A stretch of DNA of 64,000 nt from JBAZUK01 sp041661445 (GTDB taxonomy: Bacteria; Chlamydiota; Chlamydiia; Chlamydiales; SM23-39): positions 94,447 to 158,446 of the forward strand of contig JBAZUK010000004.1 of the NCBI GenBank assembly GCA_041661445.1, in the 5' to 3' direction. Shown here piece after piece: positions 18,156-26,533 of the stretch. Position numbers and translations under genes: made by a program. The notes under the pieces were generated by a model. That model saw only the letters and a list, made by a program, of their open reading frames with translations. It had not been told where the DNA came from and did not search any database. Numbering within the stretch: position 1 is the first letter of the stretch; each line of letters begins with the position of its first letter.

Positions 18156-18195
18156 TAAATCTTTAACTGATTTAAAAAAAATATTTAAAAATAGA

Positions 18196-18504
18196 TTGAA
18201 TAAAATTGATGCTATTGCAAAACTATTTTCAATTTTTAATATTCTTATGTTCTATATGAAAAAAAACACAAGACTTCTCACAATTGAAAAAATGCTAAAA
18301 GAGATCAAAGAGAGAAAAGTAACTGATGATAAAATAATTGATAAAATTAAATTTGATTTGGATCAGGAAGAGATAATATCTAGAAATTATCTTCAGATAA
18401 CTCAAAATGGAATATTTGCCCAAAACAAAAAAAAAGCGGTTCTATGGAACAAACAGGTGATGGATCTTAAAGAAGAGCTAAATTCTATAATAGGGGATAA
18501 TTAG
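18196..18504 (+). CDS. Small protein of unknown function
   Basis: Up to 102 residues. The first possible start is TTG 18196; ATG 18247 (85 residues) is a reasonable alternative, and neither has a strong ribosome-binding site. The C-terminal half is helical and charged, with a segment (RNYLQITQNGIFAQ) that looks like the wing of a winged-helix fold; this is only a resemblance. The stop overlaps the convergent ftsK stop by 4 bases, which supports a real translated frame. Confidence 0.5.
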   Translation: MNKIDAIAKLFSIFNILMFYMKKNTRLLTIEKMLKEIKERKVTDDKIIDKIKFDLDQEEIISRNYLQITQNGIFAQNKKKAVLWNKQVMDLKEELNSIIGDN

Positions 18505-20828
18505 ATATCTAAAGACAAAATCTTTCTTGGCTTTGAGCCTTCCTGCGGGCCAATTACTTTATTAGCTTCCAGCTCATCCATGATAGAAGCAGCTCTTGCA
18601 TAACCGATTTTTAACTTTCTTTGCAGATAGGTTGTAGATGCATTTCTCGTAGTCAAAACTATTTCAAGAGCTTGGTCATAAAGAGCATCTTTAGCATTAG
18701 AAGTTTCTGAGTTTTCTTCTTCTGTAGTGGCCATTGCATCAAAAGATGGTATTAAATAATTTGTCGGATATTTCTCACAGATGTTTTCTATTATTTTATT
18801 AATATCTTCATCTCTTATGTAAGCGCCTTGCGCTCGGATCAACTGAGAAGATCCCGGCTGAGCGAAAAGCATATCTCCATTGCCCAGTAAAGACTCGGCT
18901 CCAACTTCATCTAGAATAATCTGCGAGTTTATTCTGCTGGATACCTTGAAGGCAATTCGGGAAGGAAAATTGGCTTTTATTATACCGGTAATTACTTCGC
19001 GCGACGGTCTTTGAGTAGCAAGAATTAAATGAATGCCGACAGCCCTTGCCATTTGCGCAATTCTGGTAATCGGAGTTTCAAGATCGGAAGAAGATACCAT
19101 CATAAGGTCAGCGAATTCATCAAAGATCGCTACAATTATAGGAAGTTTTTCCGGAATCTGGATTTCTAAATCCTTTTCTTCTTTTTTTATTTTTCTTTGA
19201 TTGAAAGCCGTGATGTTTCTTAAAGATAAGTTTTTTAGGATATCATATCTTTGATGCATCTCTCTAACCAGCCATTGAAGAGCGGCATAAGCTCCGTGAG
19301 GTTCTGTTATAACCGGAGCAAGCATATGAGGTAAATTGGAGTATTGTGTAAGTTCGACTTTTTTTGGATCTACCATTAACAGCTTTATTTCATCGGGTGG
19401 AAGGTTCATCAAGATGGACATGACCATTGTGTTTATGCAAACTGATTTTCCTGAGCCGGTAGCTCCCGCTATGAGCATGTGAGGCATTTTTGTAAGATCT
19501 GCTGTGACATATTCACCGGTAACGGTTTTTCCTAATAAGAGAGGAACGGATTTTTTCTTAGGATTATTCTGATAGTTGAATAACATTTCTTTTAAGCTTA
19601 CTTCCTGAGGATACAAAGAAGGAATTTCCACTCCGACAGCAGCCTTCCCAGGTATCGGGGCTATGATTCTAATTGATTTTGCCTCTAAATTTAAGGCAAT
19701 GTCATTTTCCAGAGATTTAATTTTTTGAACTTTAACTCCAATTGACGGATGTACTTCAAAAGATGTAATAGTAGGTCCGCAGTTGATCTCGCCAACCTGG
19801 GCTATGATGCCAAAGTTTTTTAAGGTTTCTTCTAATACCTCGGCCTGTTTTTTGAGCTCCTTTTTAACAGTCGGGTGATCAATTTTAGGCGGATCGGTTA
19901 ATAAATCCAAAGGAGGTATGTGATAAGGTTTTTTTAGTTTGTCAGTGAATGTGGGATTCTTGTAGTTAATATCTTTTGCATTGGAATTTATATTTACTTC
20001 TTTTTCTTTAATTACATTGGGGCTAGGTTCTATAATTTTTGTGGGAATTTCATTGTGGATAATCGGAGTTTTAGGTTTTATTTTTATCTCCGGCAAATTT
20101 GTTTCTTTAACAATTTTTTCTTCTTTGTTCTTTAATATTTTTTCAAAGAAATTTATTAATGATACAAGAAGCTGTTTCATGTATTTTTTACTTTCCGGCT
20201 TTTGTCTGGATTTTTTGATTCTATCTGCGATATTTTTAGAAATAGTGATAACGTTCAATCCTGTAAAAAATAAAAATGAAATCAGAGCAGAAGTTGAAAA
20301 AATCAATATGCAGCCAACTGTGCTAAGAATCTGTTTTAAGTTCAAAAAAGATAAATCTTTGTAAATAAAATAAAAGAACTGACCGCCTAAATTGTATCTT
20401 GTCTGCATTTGGGGAATCGGCCTGTAATGATAAATCTGATCTGTGAATATTTTTTTATCGTATGATGAAAAAATTCCCGGAAACTGGTCAGCATAAATAT
20501 TTAATAAAAAACAAGAAGAGATTAAAAAAACAAAAAAACTGATAGATTTTAAGAAGAAATTATCAAGGTTTTTATTAGAGGCATATCTTATACCGATCCA
20601 TCCCAGGTATAAAATAAATAAATATGAAGCTAATCCGAATAAATAGTTTAAAATATATGCGCTGTAATAGCCTAAAAATCCAAGCCAATTGGAATTAGGC
20701 TGATATTTGACAAAGCTGAACAAAGATAAAAACAATAAAAAATTCAGGCAAAGAATTAAAAGTCCTTTAACTTCAGAATTTTTTTTCTGTTTTACAAATT
20801 TTTTCTTGTTAATTGGTTTTTTTTTCAT
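18501..20828 (-). CDS. ftsK: DNA translocase FtsK
   Basis: 775 residues. The N-terminus carries several membrane segments (about 25-45, 55-78, 90-112 and 165-195), then a Lys/Pro-rich linker. The motor domain has Walker A GATGSGKSV near 455 and Walker B in IVAIFDEFADLMM. The C-terminal gamma domain contains YLQRKLKIGYARAASIMDELE. FtsK anchors at the septum and pumps chromosome ends for dimer resolution. Chlamydiae divide without FtsZ, so the retained FtsK, FtsW and FtsQ genes in this window belong to their MreB-dependent division apparatus. It overlaps uppP by 4 bases, so translation is coupled. Confidence 0.97.
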   Translation of the reverse strand: MKKKPINKKKFVKQKKNSEVKGLLILCLNFLLFLSLFSFVKYQPNSNWLGFLGYYSAYILNYLFGLASYLFILYLGWIGIRYASNKNLDNFFLKSISFFVFLISSCFLLNIYADQFPGIFSSYDKKIFTDQIYHYRPIPQMQTRYNLGGQFFYFIYKDLSFLNLKQILSTVGCILIFSTSALISFLFFTGLNVITISKNIADRIKKSRQKPESKKYMKQLLVSLINFFEKILKNKEEKIVKETNLPEIKIKPKTPIIHNEIPTKIIEPSPNVIKEKEVNINSNAKDINYKNPTFTDKLKKPYHIPPLDLLTDPPKIDHPTVKKELKKQAEVLEETLKNFGIIAQVGEINCGPTITSFEVHPSIGVKVQKIKSLENDIALNLEAKSIRIIAPIPGKAAVGVEIPSLYPQEVSLKEMLFNYQNNPKKKSVPLLLGKTVTGEYVTADLTKMPHMLIAGATGSGKSVCINTMVMSILMNLPPDEIKLLMVDPKKVELTQYSNLPHMLAPVITEPHGAYAALQWLVREMHQRYDILKNLSLRNITAFNQRKIKKEEKDLEIQIPEKLPIIVAIFDEFADLMMVSSSDLETPITRIAQMARAVGIHLILATQRPSREVITGIIKANFPSRIAFKVSSRINSQIILDEVGAESLLGNGDMLFAQPGSSQLIRAQGAYIRDEDINKIIENICEKYPTNYLIPSFDAMATTEEENSETSNAKDALYDQALEIVLTTRNASTTYLQRKLKIGYARAASIMDELEANKVIGPQEGSKPRKILSLDI

Positions 20829-21598
20829 TTTACAAAATATAAATAAATAAAGCTAAAAAAAGCAAGCCCTAGTAAATACCAGGCAAAAGGTTTTAGTTTT
20901 TTATGCGATCTTATCAAAAAAATAAATTTTATCACTAAAAAACCAACGGTTAATGATGCTAAAAAACCTATCAAATAGCATCCAAATGAAGCATTATCTA
21001 TTTCGGGAGCATTTTTAAAATATTTCAATCCTTCTAAAAAGTTTCCCCCAAGTATTGTGGGAATGGCTAATAAAAAAGAAAATTTAATGGCTTCTTCTAT
21101 TTTCCATCCTCTCAAATAACCCGAAGAGATCGTCCAGCCGCTTCTAGATAAACCAGGTATTAGCGCAAATGCTTGCATAACTCCAATTAATAGCACATCC
21201 TTGATTTTTCTTTTAGAAGATAAATTTTCATTTTCTTTAATCTGGATTTTTGAGCAGATAAATAAAATTAATGATGTGAGAAGTAAACTAAATGGCAAAA
21301 ACTTGATCTGAGAAAAATAATTTATAGGGGATTTTAATAAAAAATATACCGGAAATAGCGGCAATATCGCTAAAAAAATAATCCAATAGTGCTTTTGCCT
21401 GATGATATTAATTATATCTTTTCTTAAAAAGATTATTGCGGCGATCGTAGTCCCTAAATGACAGCAAAGGTCAAATAATATATCTTCTTTGATATTAAAC
21501 AGCATGGATATCAATTTAAGATGAGCTGATGAGCTCACAGGGAAAAATTCAGTCAGTCCCTGGACAATACCTAAAAGCAGTGATTTAAAAATAAGCAC
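20825..21598 (-). CDS. uppP: Undecaprenyl-diphosphatase UppP (BacA)
   Basis: 257 residues, a polytopic membrane protein. The signature GLTEFFPVSSSAHL lies near residue 14 and the second catalytic block PGLSRSGWTIS near 150. It dephosphorylates undecaprenyl diphosphate at the inner membrane to recycle the lipid carrier needed by MraY and MurG, whose genes are further along this window. It is the first gene of a two-gene operon with ftsK. Confidence 0.96.
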   Translation of the reverse strand: MLIFKSLLLGIVQGLTEFFPVSSSAHLKLISMLFNIKEDILFDLCCHLGTTIAAIIFLRKDIINIIRQKHYWIIFLAILPLFPVYFLLKSPINYFSQIKFLPFSLLLTSLILFICSKIQIKENENLSSKRKIKDVLLIGVMQAFALIPGLSRSGWTISSGYLRGWKIEEAIKFSFLLAIPTILGGNFLEGLKYFKNAPEIDNASFGCYLIGFLASLTVGFLVIKFIFLIRSHKKLKPFAWYLLGLAFFSFIYLYFVK

Positions 21599-21624
21599 AG
21601 GTTTTTTAAGATGTTAAAAAATTG

Positions 21625-21699
21625 GGCGATTGACGGGACTCGAACCCGCGACATTCGGAACCACAATCCGACACTCTAACCAACTGAGCTACAATCGCC
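21625..21699 (-). tRNA. tRNA-His (GTG anticodon)
   Basis: The cloverleaf folds on the minus strand. The acceptor is GCGATTG with the diagnostic extra G at -1 (21699) opposite C73 (21625). The D arm is GCTCAGTTGGTTAGAGT, the anticodon stem is TCGGA/TCCGA with loop TTGTGGT, and the T arm contains GGTTCGAGTCC. The 3' CCA is not encoded. It lies 26 bases before uppP. Confidence 0.95.
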
Positions 21700-21713
21700 A
21701 TAAAAACAATACA

Positions 21714-21742
21714 TTTTTAAACAAATTACTATTTTAAGTCAA
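21714..21742 (-). promoter_or_regulatory. tRNA-His promoter
   Basis: Minus strand TTGACT (21737-21742), 17-base spacer, TAAAAA (21714-21719), 14 bases before the mature tRNA 5' end. The same spacing is seen at tRNA-Cys. Confidence 0.5.
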
Positions 21743-22034
21743 ATCCGATAAAGTATATTTAAAAAAAATATCAACTTAAAATTCTAACTTAACATTTTTC
21801 TGTTTAATTAGATTTTTTAGGCCTTCCGTTTCTTTTTTTTACTAGTGTTTAAAATTTTTTTTACGATCTATTTTCATTTAAGGATAAAATTAATAATGTT
21901 AATAATTTTATTTTTTTTTAATTATAATATAATTCTTTAATTATAATATTATCACTAGTATAATTGTTATTTTAAAGTTATTGTAATTAACAAACAATTA
22001 TTAATATTTAAAGATTTAAAATTAGGAGCGAATA
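21743..22034. other. AT-rich spacer before the 165-residue orphan gene
   Basis: About 290 bases, more than 80% A+T over the last 140, with a repeated TTAATTATAATAT (near 21918 and 21937) and a consensus TATAAT at 21959-21964. No gene found. Similar AT-rich leaders precede the other orphan genes. Confidence 0.4.
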
Positions 22035-22532
22035 ATGAGCAGTGTAAGTTTTTTTGGATGTTTTGAAGGAAGAAAATATGATAGGTTTCTTGATGATGCA
22101 AAAATAATATCAGAATCTGCGGGATATTATCATGCAAAACTTTGTTGGCTGCCTGGTGCGATACCTTCTTATGATACACCTCATCCGCTTCAAGGGACAG
22201 TTCGATGGATAAAAGGATTTATCCCAGGTTTTATTGCTGATGCAGAGCACTCATCTGAATATGCATTAAATTGGTCGGTTTCTTTAATAAATTGTAATTC
22301 CGTACCTTCTGTGATTGATAATAGGGAAGAAGATGCCAAATGTTTTTTAGATGCTTATAGAGCCTTGATACTGCAGTCAAAATTATATAAAACCCAAAAT
22401 GCTAAAGCCTCAAAAAATTATGAAACGGCAGCTAATAGTGTATATGATTTTGCATCTAAATTTTTTAAAGAAGAAGTTACTAGTCTTGCACTAAGCAGAA
22501 TGGGATTTTCTTTGAGCAGGAATTTTAGATAA
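22035..22532 (+). CDS. Orphan protein of unknown function
   Basis: 165 residues, no family recognised. The start is well supported by AGGAG eight bases upstream. The N-terminal part is rich in aromatic residues, Pro and Gly (for example CWLPGAIPSYDTPHPLQGTVRWIKGFIPGFIADAEH). The C-terminal half is helical. No signal peptide or clear membrane segment. It stands alone, with a long AT-rich leader and its own terminator, like the candidate effector genes of this window. Confidence 0.65.
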   Translation: MSSVSFFGCFEGRKYDRFLDDAKIISESAGYYHAKLCWLPGAIPSYDTPHPLQGTVRWIKGFIPGFIADAEHSSEYALNWSVSLINCNSVPSVIDNREEDAKCFLDAYRALILQSKLYKTQNAKASKNYETAANSVYDFASKFFKEEVTSLALSRMGFSLSRNFR

Positions 22533-22563
22533 GCAATAAATTTTTAATTTTAAAATTTTTTCT

Positions 22564-22610
22564 AAAGCTAAAAATAAGAATCAGGCATTGATATTTAGCT
22601 TTTTTTTTGA
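22564..22610 (+). terminator. Terminator of the 165-residue orphan gene
   Basis: AAAGCTAAA (22564-22572) pairs with TTTAGCTTT (22594-22602), followed by a T run to 22609. The loop is 21 bases. Confidence 0.6.
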
Positions 22611-22620
22611 ATACATTAGC

Positions 22621-22800
22621 TCATAGCAATTTTCGGCAGCGAATAATTGAAAATCTTCAATTTTTGAGTTTTTATCCCAACTTAGATTATCACGCCTCTT
22701 TCTGCTTTCTCAGGCGTTTGTTTATGAAAATATTTTAAAAAGAAGATGAAAAAGTTTTGTCACTTTTGATCTCAATGGGAATAAGTCGAGAGCCGCTATA
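22621..22800 (-). pseudogene. Decayed fragment resembling the C-terminus of a DUF4143-type AAA ATPase
   Basis: Reading the minus strand from about 22800, one frame gives YSGSRLIPIEIKSDKTFS followed by SSFLKYFHKQTPEKAERGVII, then a stop. This resembles the closing 'ipIEiKsgkt...l..f......gvvi' part of DUF4143 C-terminal domains of AAA_14 ATPases, often encoded near mobile or toxin-like loci. Frame stops on both sides and no upstream ATPase domain indicate a relic. The fragment is bordered and interrupted by three copies of a short AACTTTAGATTATC-like sequence. Confidence 0.45.
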
Positions 22801-22851
22801 AAACAACAAACCAACTTTAGATTATCTAAGGTGCAACTTTAGATTATCACA
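22679..22851. repeat. Three copies of a short AACTTTAGATTATC-like sequence
   Basis: Copies lie near 22679 (one base shorter), 22813 and 22835. The last two are 22 bases apart. The spacing is irregular, so this is not a CRISPR. They coincide with the breakpoints of the ATPase remnant. Confidence 0.45.
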
Positions 22852-22913
22852 ACTATCATTATAAAAAATGAAAGAGATAATAATATTAAATTTTATATTT
22901 AACTTTTTTTGCT

Positions 22914-24458
22914 TTAAAAAAGATCTAAATACTTAGGTGTAATTTTTTCTTCATTACTATGCTTCAGTATCAAAAATAAAAGTCCAACAAGAGCTAGATA
23001 AATTATAACAAATTCAAAGCTGATGCTTTGTGATCTCAAATAAATTTGCAGGTTAGCCGGTGGATTATCAGATAGCATTAAAATAAATTTTGTAAAATAA
23101 GTGGAAATATAATTAATGACATATCCGATTTGAGGGAATGTAAAATAAAAAATTAGAGCAAAAATAACCATCATCATGCAAATACCGACTAAAAAGGGTA
23201 TAAATAGATTATATATAAAACCTAAAAAAGCAAACTTGTGAAAATGAAATAACACGACCGGAATTATAAAAATGTTCACAACTAAGGACAGACATATGCT
23301 TTGTCTTATAAAATTTAATATTTTTTCTAAAATTTTTGAGATCCAATCAAGTTCATTTATTTCTTTCTCAGATCTTTTTTTAATGAATTTATCGAAATAA
23401 TCATCTGTTAATGTAAATCCTAAGAGGATCGCGAAAGTGCTTAAATAACTTAACTGAAATCCGATGTTTGCAATGTTGAGTGGATTTAATATTAAAATAA
23501 CTATCATGCTTGCCCCGATAGAATTTAAAGCAAAATATTTTCTGTTGATCAGACTTGCTGATAAAGCCATTAAAATCATTATATAAGATCTTTCAACAGA
23601 TACCAGGGGACCTACGAATAAGAAATATAAATTTACTATTATTATAAGAAGAAAAGCAACTGTTTTTGGTGAAAAGAAACATCTTAGGACTGAAGAAAAA
23701 AATATAGTGAGCACCCCGAAATGAAATCCAGATATGGCAAGAACATGCTGAAGACCTATTTTAGAAAAATTAAATGTCAATAGTTTGTGAGTGTTGTCTC
23801 CTGTCAAAAGAGTATGAAGAAAATCAGCTCCATTTTTATCATTTATTATTTTTTTCAGAATCTGATGAAATTTTTTTTTCAAATCGAAGCGCAGATTCGT
23901 GATGCTTGTAATTTTTTTATCCTGAACCCACTTTGCTTTAGATTTTAGCTGATAATTATATTTTCTCGTGGCTATCAGCTGACCCGGGATTACGTAAGTG
24001 TGATCAGAAGAATATTTTTTTTTAGATGAAACTGAACAGGGGATATTTTTGAATTCATTTTTATCAGTTCGGAAAGATACTAAATTTCCCTGATATAAAT
24101 AACTTTTCCGATTAAAATAATAAGATTCCTTGATCGATTTGATTTCAAATTTAGCTGTTCCGGTAATTTCTGAATTTATCTGTTTTAAATCTGAAAAATT
24201 AAAATAACAATAGGCGAAAGCAAGAGAAAAGGCGCTGATAGCAAAAAAAAGAGATTTCTTATTCCAGATAAAAACTAAAAAAATTAAATAAATTAAATTT
24301 TCATAAAAATAAGCTGCAATGCCTAATAAAAAAAATATCCCAAGGTATAAACAGGGATAGGTTGATAAAAAAGTATCGGCAAATTTTAAGTTTTTCATCT
24401 TAATAAAAGTTATAATTCTGAATGGAATTCGCTTTTTAAGGAAGTTTTTTTTCTTCAT
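22914..24458 (-). CDS. comEC: ComEC/Rec2-type DNA uptake channel, short form
   Basis: 514 residues. The N-terminal part has membrane helices and a DUF4131-like soluble region. The competence domain carries the family segment IGLQHVLAISGFHFGVLTIFFSS near 226 and NIGFQLSYLSTFAILLGF. The C-terminal metallo-beta-lactamase domain of full ComEC proteins is missing, which from memory is also true of chlamydial homologues. It transports single-stranded DNA across the inner membrane in competent bacteria. The start is ATG 24458; Met21 is an alternative, and neither has a clear ribosome-binding site. Divergent from the SUKH-hprK operon. Confidence 0.9.
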   Translation of the reverse strand: MKKKNFLKKRIPFRIITFIKMKNLKFADTFLSTYPCLYLGIFFLLGIAAYFYENLIYLIFLVFIWNKKSLFFAISAFSLAFAYCYFNFSDLKQINSEITGTAKFEIKSIKESYYFNRKSYLYQGNLVSFRTDKNEFKNIPCSVSSKKKYSSDHTYVIPGQLIATRKYNYQLKSKAKWVQDKKITSITNLRFDLKKKFHQILKKIINDKNGADFLHTLLTGDNTHKLLTFNFSKIGLQHVLAISGFHFGVLTIFFSSVLRCFFSPKTVAFLLIIIVNLYFLFVGPLVSVERSYIMILMALSASLINRKYFALNSIGASMIVILILNPLNIANIGFQLSYLSTFAILLGFTLTDDYFDKFIKKRSEKEINELDWISKILEKILNFIRQSICLSLVVNIFIIPVVLFHFHKFAFLGFIYNLFIPFLVGICMMMVIFALIFYFTFPQIGYVINYISTYFTKFILMLSDNPPANLQIYLRSQSISFEFVIIYLALVGLLFLILKHSNEEKITPKYLDLF

Positions 24459-24532
24459 TCATATTAATACAAATATTTTTTCTTTAAAAAAGTATACTTT
24501 TGATTTATTATACTACCTATGTAAGAGGTTAG

Positions 24533-25321
24533 ATGAATAATTCTGTCGCTGAATATTATCAAAAAAACTTAATAAGTGGATTTGAAGATATAATTATCGT
24601 TGAAAAAGAAACGAAAGCTTCATTCGAAGAGCTTAAAAAATTGGCCCCGAATTTTCCAAAAGCCTGGCATGAGCTTTCTCAATTAGATTTGTCTGACAAA
24701 ATTGAATTTTCATCGCTGTTTTTTTCAAAAACAATCCCTTATCTTCCGCATATTTATCCTAAAGTCCTTGATTTTTTTTCTAACCTCGAAGATTTATCAG
24801 TGATCATGAGTAAAAAACCTAAGCTGCCGAATTATGATGTTGAGCTGGTATATAGCATGATGAATGATTCGACTTTTTTTAGAGGGAGGCCTCCATTGGA
24901 TAGCTTTTCTATCAGCCTGGTTAATCGTCAATTTAATGAAAGTTTACCTCATGATTTTTTAAGTTTTTTAAAGATACACAATGGATTTGCTAAAAATAAT
25001 GACAGCGGTGTAATAGAAGCTGAAAACATCTATGATGTTACAAATAATATGCTGGATTTGATAGAAGACCAAAAAAAAATAGTTACCTGTAATAATCAAA
25101 TCATTGATCCAAAGGATTTGATATTTTTTTATCAGAGTTATCAGAAAGTGGATTTTCAATGTTTTTATAATAGATGGGTGTCAAATTCAGATATTGGAAA
25201 TGTCTATTATTCATATAGCGATAGTACCATATCTAATTTTCACGACAAGGCAACCGAAAATATGGCTTTTGCTACTTTTTTAGATTGGTTGGTTTTTTAT
25301 TTAGAGATGGTGGAATTTTAA
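24533..25321 (+). CDS. SMI1/KNR4 (SUKH)-like protein at the CT338 position
   Basis: 262 residues. The C-terminal half (from about 130) fits the SUKH fold: NRQFNESLPHDFLSFLKIHNGF matches the 'lP.d...fl...NG' motif, followed by an FDWLVFYLEM-type last helix (FLDWLVFYLEMVEF). The role is unknown; SUKH proteins include immunity proteins and cell-wall regulators. It is the first gene of a likely operon with hprK-ptsH-ptsI. A gene in this position between comEC and ptsH is also present in Chlamydia (CT338, from memory). The start follows AAGAGG. Confidence 0.6.
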   Translation: MNNSVAEYYQKNLISGFEDIIIVEKETKASFEELKKLAPNFPKAWHELSQLDLSDKIEFSSLFFSKTIPYLPHIYPKVLDFFSNLEDLSVIMSKKPKLPNYDVELVYSMMNDSTFFRGRPPLDSFSISLVNRQFNESLPHDFLSFLKIHNGFAKNNDSGVIEAENIYDVTNNMLDLIEDQKKIVTCNNQIIDPKDLIFFYQSYQKVDFQCFYNRWVSNSDIGNVYYSYSDSTISNFHDKATENMAFATFLDWLVFYLEMVEF

Positions 25322-25323
25322 CT

Positions 25324-26292
25324 ATGTATACAGTTGGTGATTTTTTTAATAAATATAAAGATAGCCTTGGTTTAAAGTTAATTACCGGAAAAGAGGGATT
25401 GAAAAACCGCATTAAAAAACCTGAAGTTCATAGACCCGGCTTAAGCTTGACCGGATATATCAAAAATTACAAGTCTTATAGAATTTTGATTTTCGGCAAA
25501 GGGGAAATCGAATATTTAAAAGGGTTAGACAAGGATCTTCGGCGGACAAGATTGGAATTTATCTCCAAAGACGTCCCTGCGATCATAGTCTCTCATAAGA
25601 GCAAGCCATTAAAAGAGTTGACTGCTATTTGTGAAAAAAATCAAATTCCGCTTTTGCTAACGGATTTAGATACAATGACGCTTACTAGCAAAATGATAAT
25701 TATTTTAAATAATGATTTTTCTCCATCCATTACTGTCCATGGTACTTTAGTAGAGGTCTTTGGGGTCGGAGTTTTGATCCAGGGAGAATCTTCAGTAGGA
25801 AAAAGCGAAGCTGCATTAGGCCTTCTGGAAAGAGGCCATAGGCTTATTTCAGATGATATTGTAAAAATAAAAAAGAAGGATGATAGCTGTCTTACAGGAT
25901 CAGGTCCTGAACTTACAAGACATTTAGTGGAAGTAAGAGGAGTAGGGATCATAAATGTTGCCCATTTATTTGGAGCCGTCAGCGTAAGATCGGACAAGGT
26001 CTTGGATATAATTATAAAATTGGAACAGTGGGACGATACCCATTTTTATGACAGAGTCGGTTTGGAAGAAAAATATTTTGATATTTTAGGTGTAAATTTA
26101 CCTTTTCATCTTTTGCCAGTAAAGCCCGGAAGAGATGTTGTTTTATTAATAGAAACATTAACTTTAAATCATCGCTTGAAAAGTAGTGGATATAATTCCG
26201 CAAAAGAATTTAATATTAAATTGCTTGAGATGATTTCAAAAAGGAAAAAAAAGCCAAGTGAAATTACAGAAAACGCTGATAGTAAAAAATGA
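25324..26292 (+). CDS. hprK: HPr kinase/phosphorylase
   Basis: 322 residues from ATG 25324. This start is preferred because the GGTGG at 25308 precedes it and the protein then begins MYTVGDFF. An upstream in-frame start would overlap the SUKH gene. The P-loop GESSVGKSE lies at 154-162 (usual GDSGVGKSE), with His140, the Asp177-Asp178 pair and the family signature LVEVRGVGIINV. It phosphorylates and dephosphorylates the regulatory serine of HPr, encoded next. With no PTS permease in view, the module probably serves metabolic sensing. Co-transcribed and overlapping with ptsH. Confidence 0.93.
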   Translation: MYTVGDFFNKYKDSLGLKLITGKEGLKNRIKKPEVHRPGLSLTGYIKNYKSYRILIFGKGEIEYLKGLDKDLRRTRLEFISKDVPAIIVSHKSKPLKELTAICEKNQIPLLLTDLDTMTLTSKMIIILNNDFSPSITVHGTLVEVFGVGVLIQGESSVGKSEAALGLLERGHRLISDDIVKIKKKDDSCLTGSGPELTRHLVEVRGVGIINVAHLFGAVSVRSDKVLDIIIKLEQWDDTHFYDRVGLEEKYFDILGVNLPFHLLPVKPGRDVVLLIETLTLNHRLKSSGYNSAKEFNIKLLEMISKRKKKPSEITENADSKK

Positions 26293-26533
26293 TTTAGGTC
26301 TACATATAAGACCTGCAGCGACAATTGTCAAATTGCTGCAGTCAGTTAAATCACAGGTTTTTTTCACATTGAAAAAAGAAACTGTTAATGCAAAAAGCAT
26401 AATGAGCATTCTAATGCTTGCAGCTAAAAAGGATTCTTCAATTACTATTACTGTTGAAGGATTAGATGCCGAGATTGTCATGAAGAAAATAACCGATTGT
26501 TTTGAAAAAGGTTTTGGTGAATCAAATGAATGA
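26258..26533 (+). CDS. ptsH: Phosphocarrier protein HPr
   Basis: 91 residues from GTG 26258 behind AAGGAAA; it overlaps hprK by 35 bases. Both phosphorylation sites are kept: His16 in DLGLHIRPAAT (usual His15) for enzyme I and Ser47 in NAKSIMSI (usual Ser46) for HPr kinase. It relays phosphate from enzyme I or acts as a serine-phosphorylated regulator. Confidence 0.95.
   Translation: MKLQKTLIVKNDLGLHIRPAATIVKLLQSVKSQVFFTLKKETVNAKSIMSILMLAAKKDSSITITVEGLDAEIVMKKITDCFEKGFGESNE

Noticed and set aside
22679..22851. Possible CRISPR from three copies of a 14-base sequence
   Set aside because: Spacing is irregular (134 and 22 bases), repeats are short and no cas genes are near.
25285..25323. Earlier start for hprK inside the SUKH gene
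   Set aside because: The extra 13 residues are not typical of HprK, and a ribosome-binding site lies before ATG 25324.
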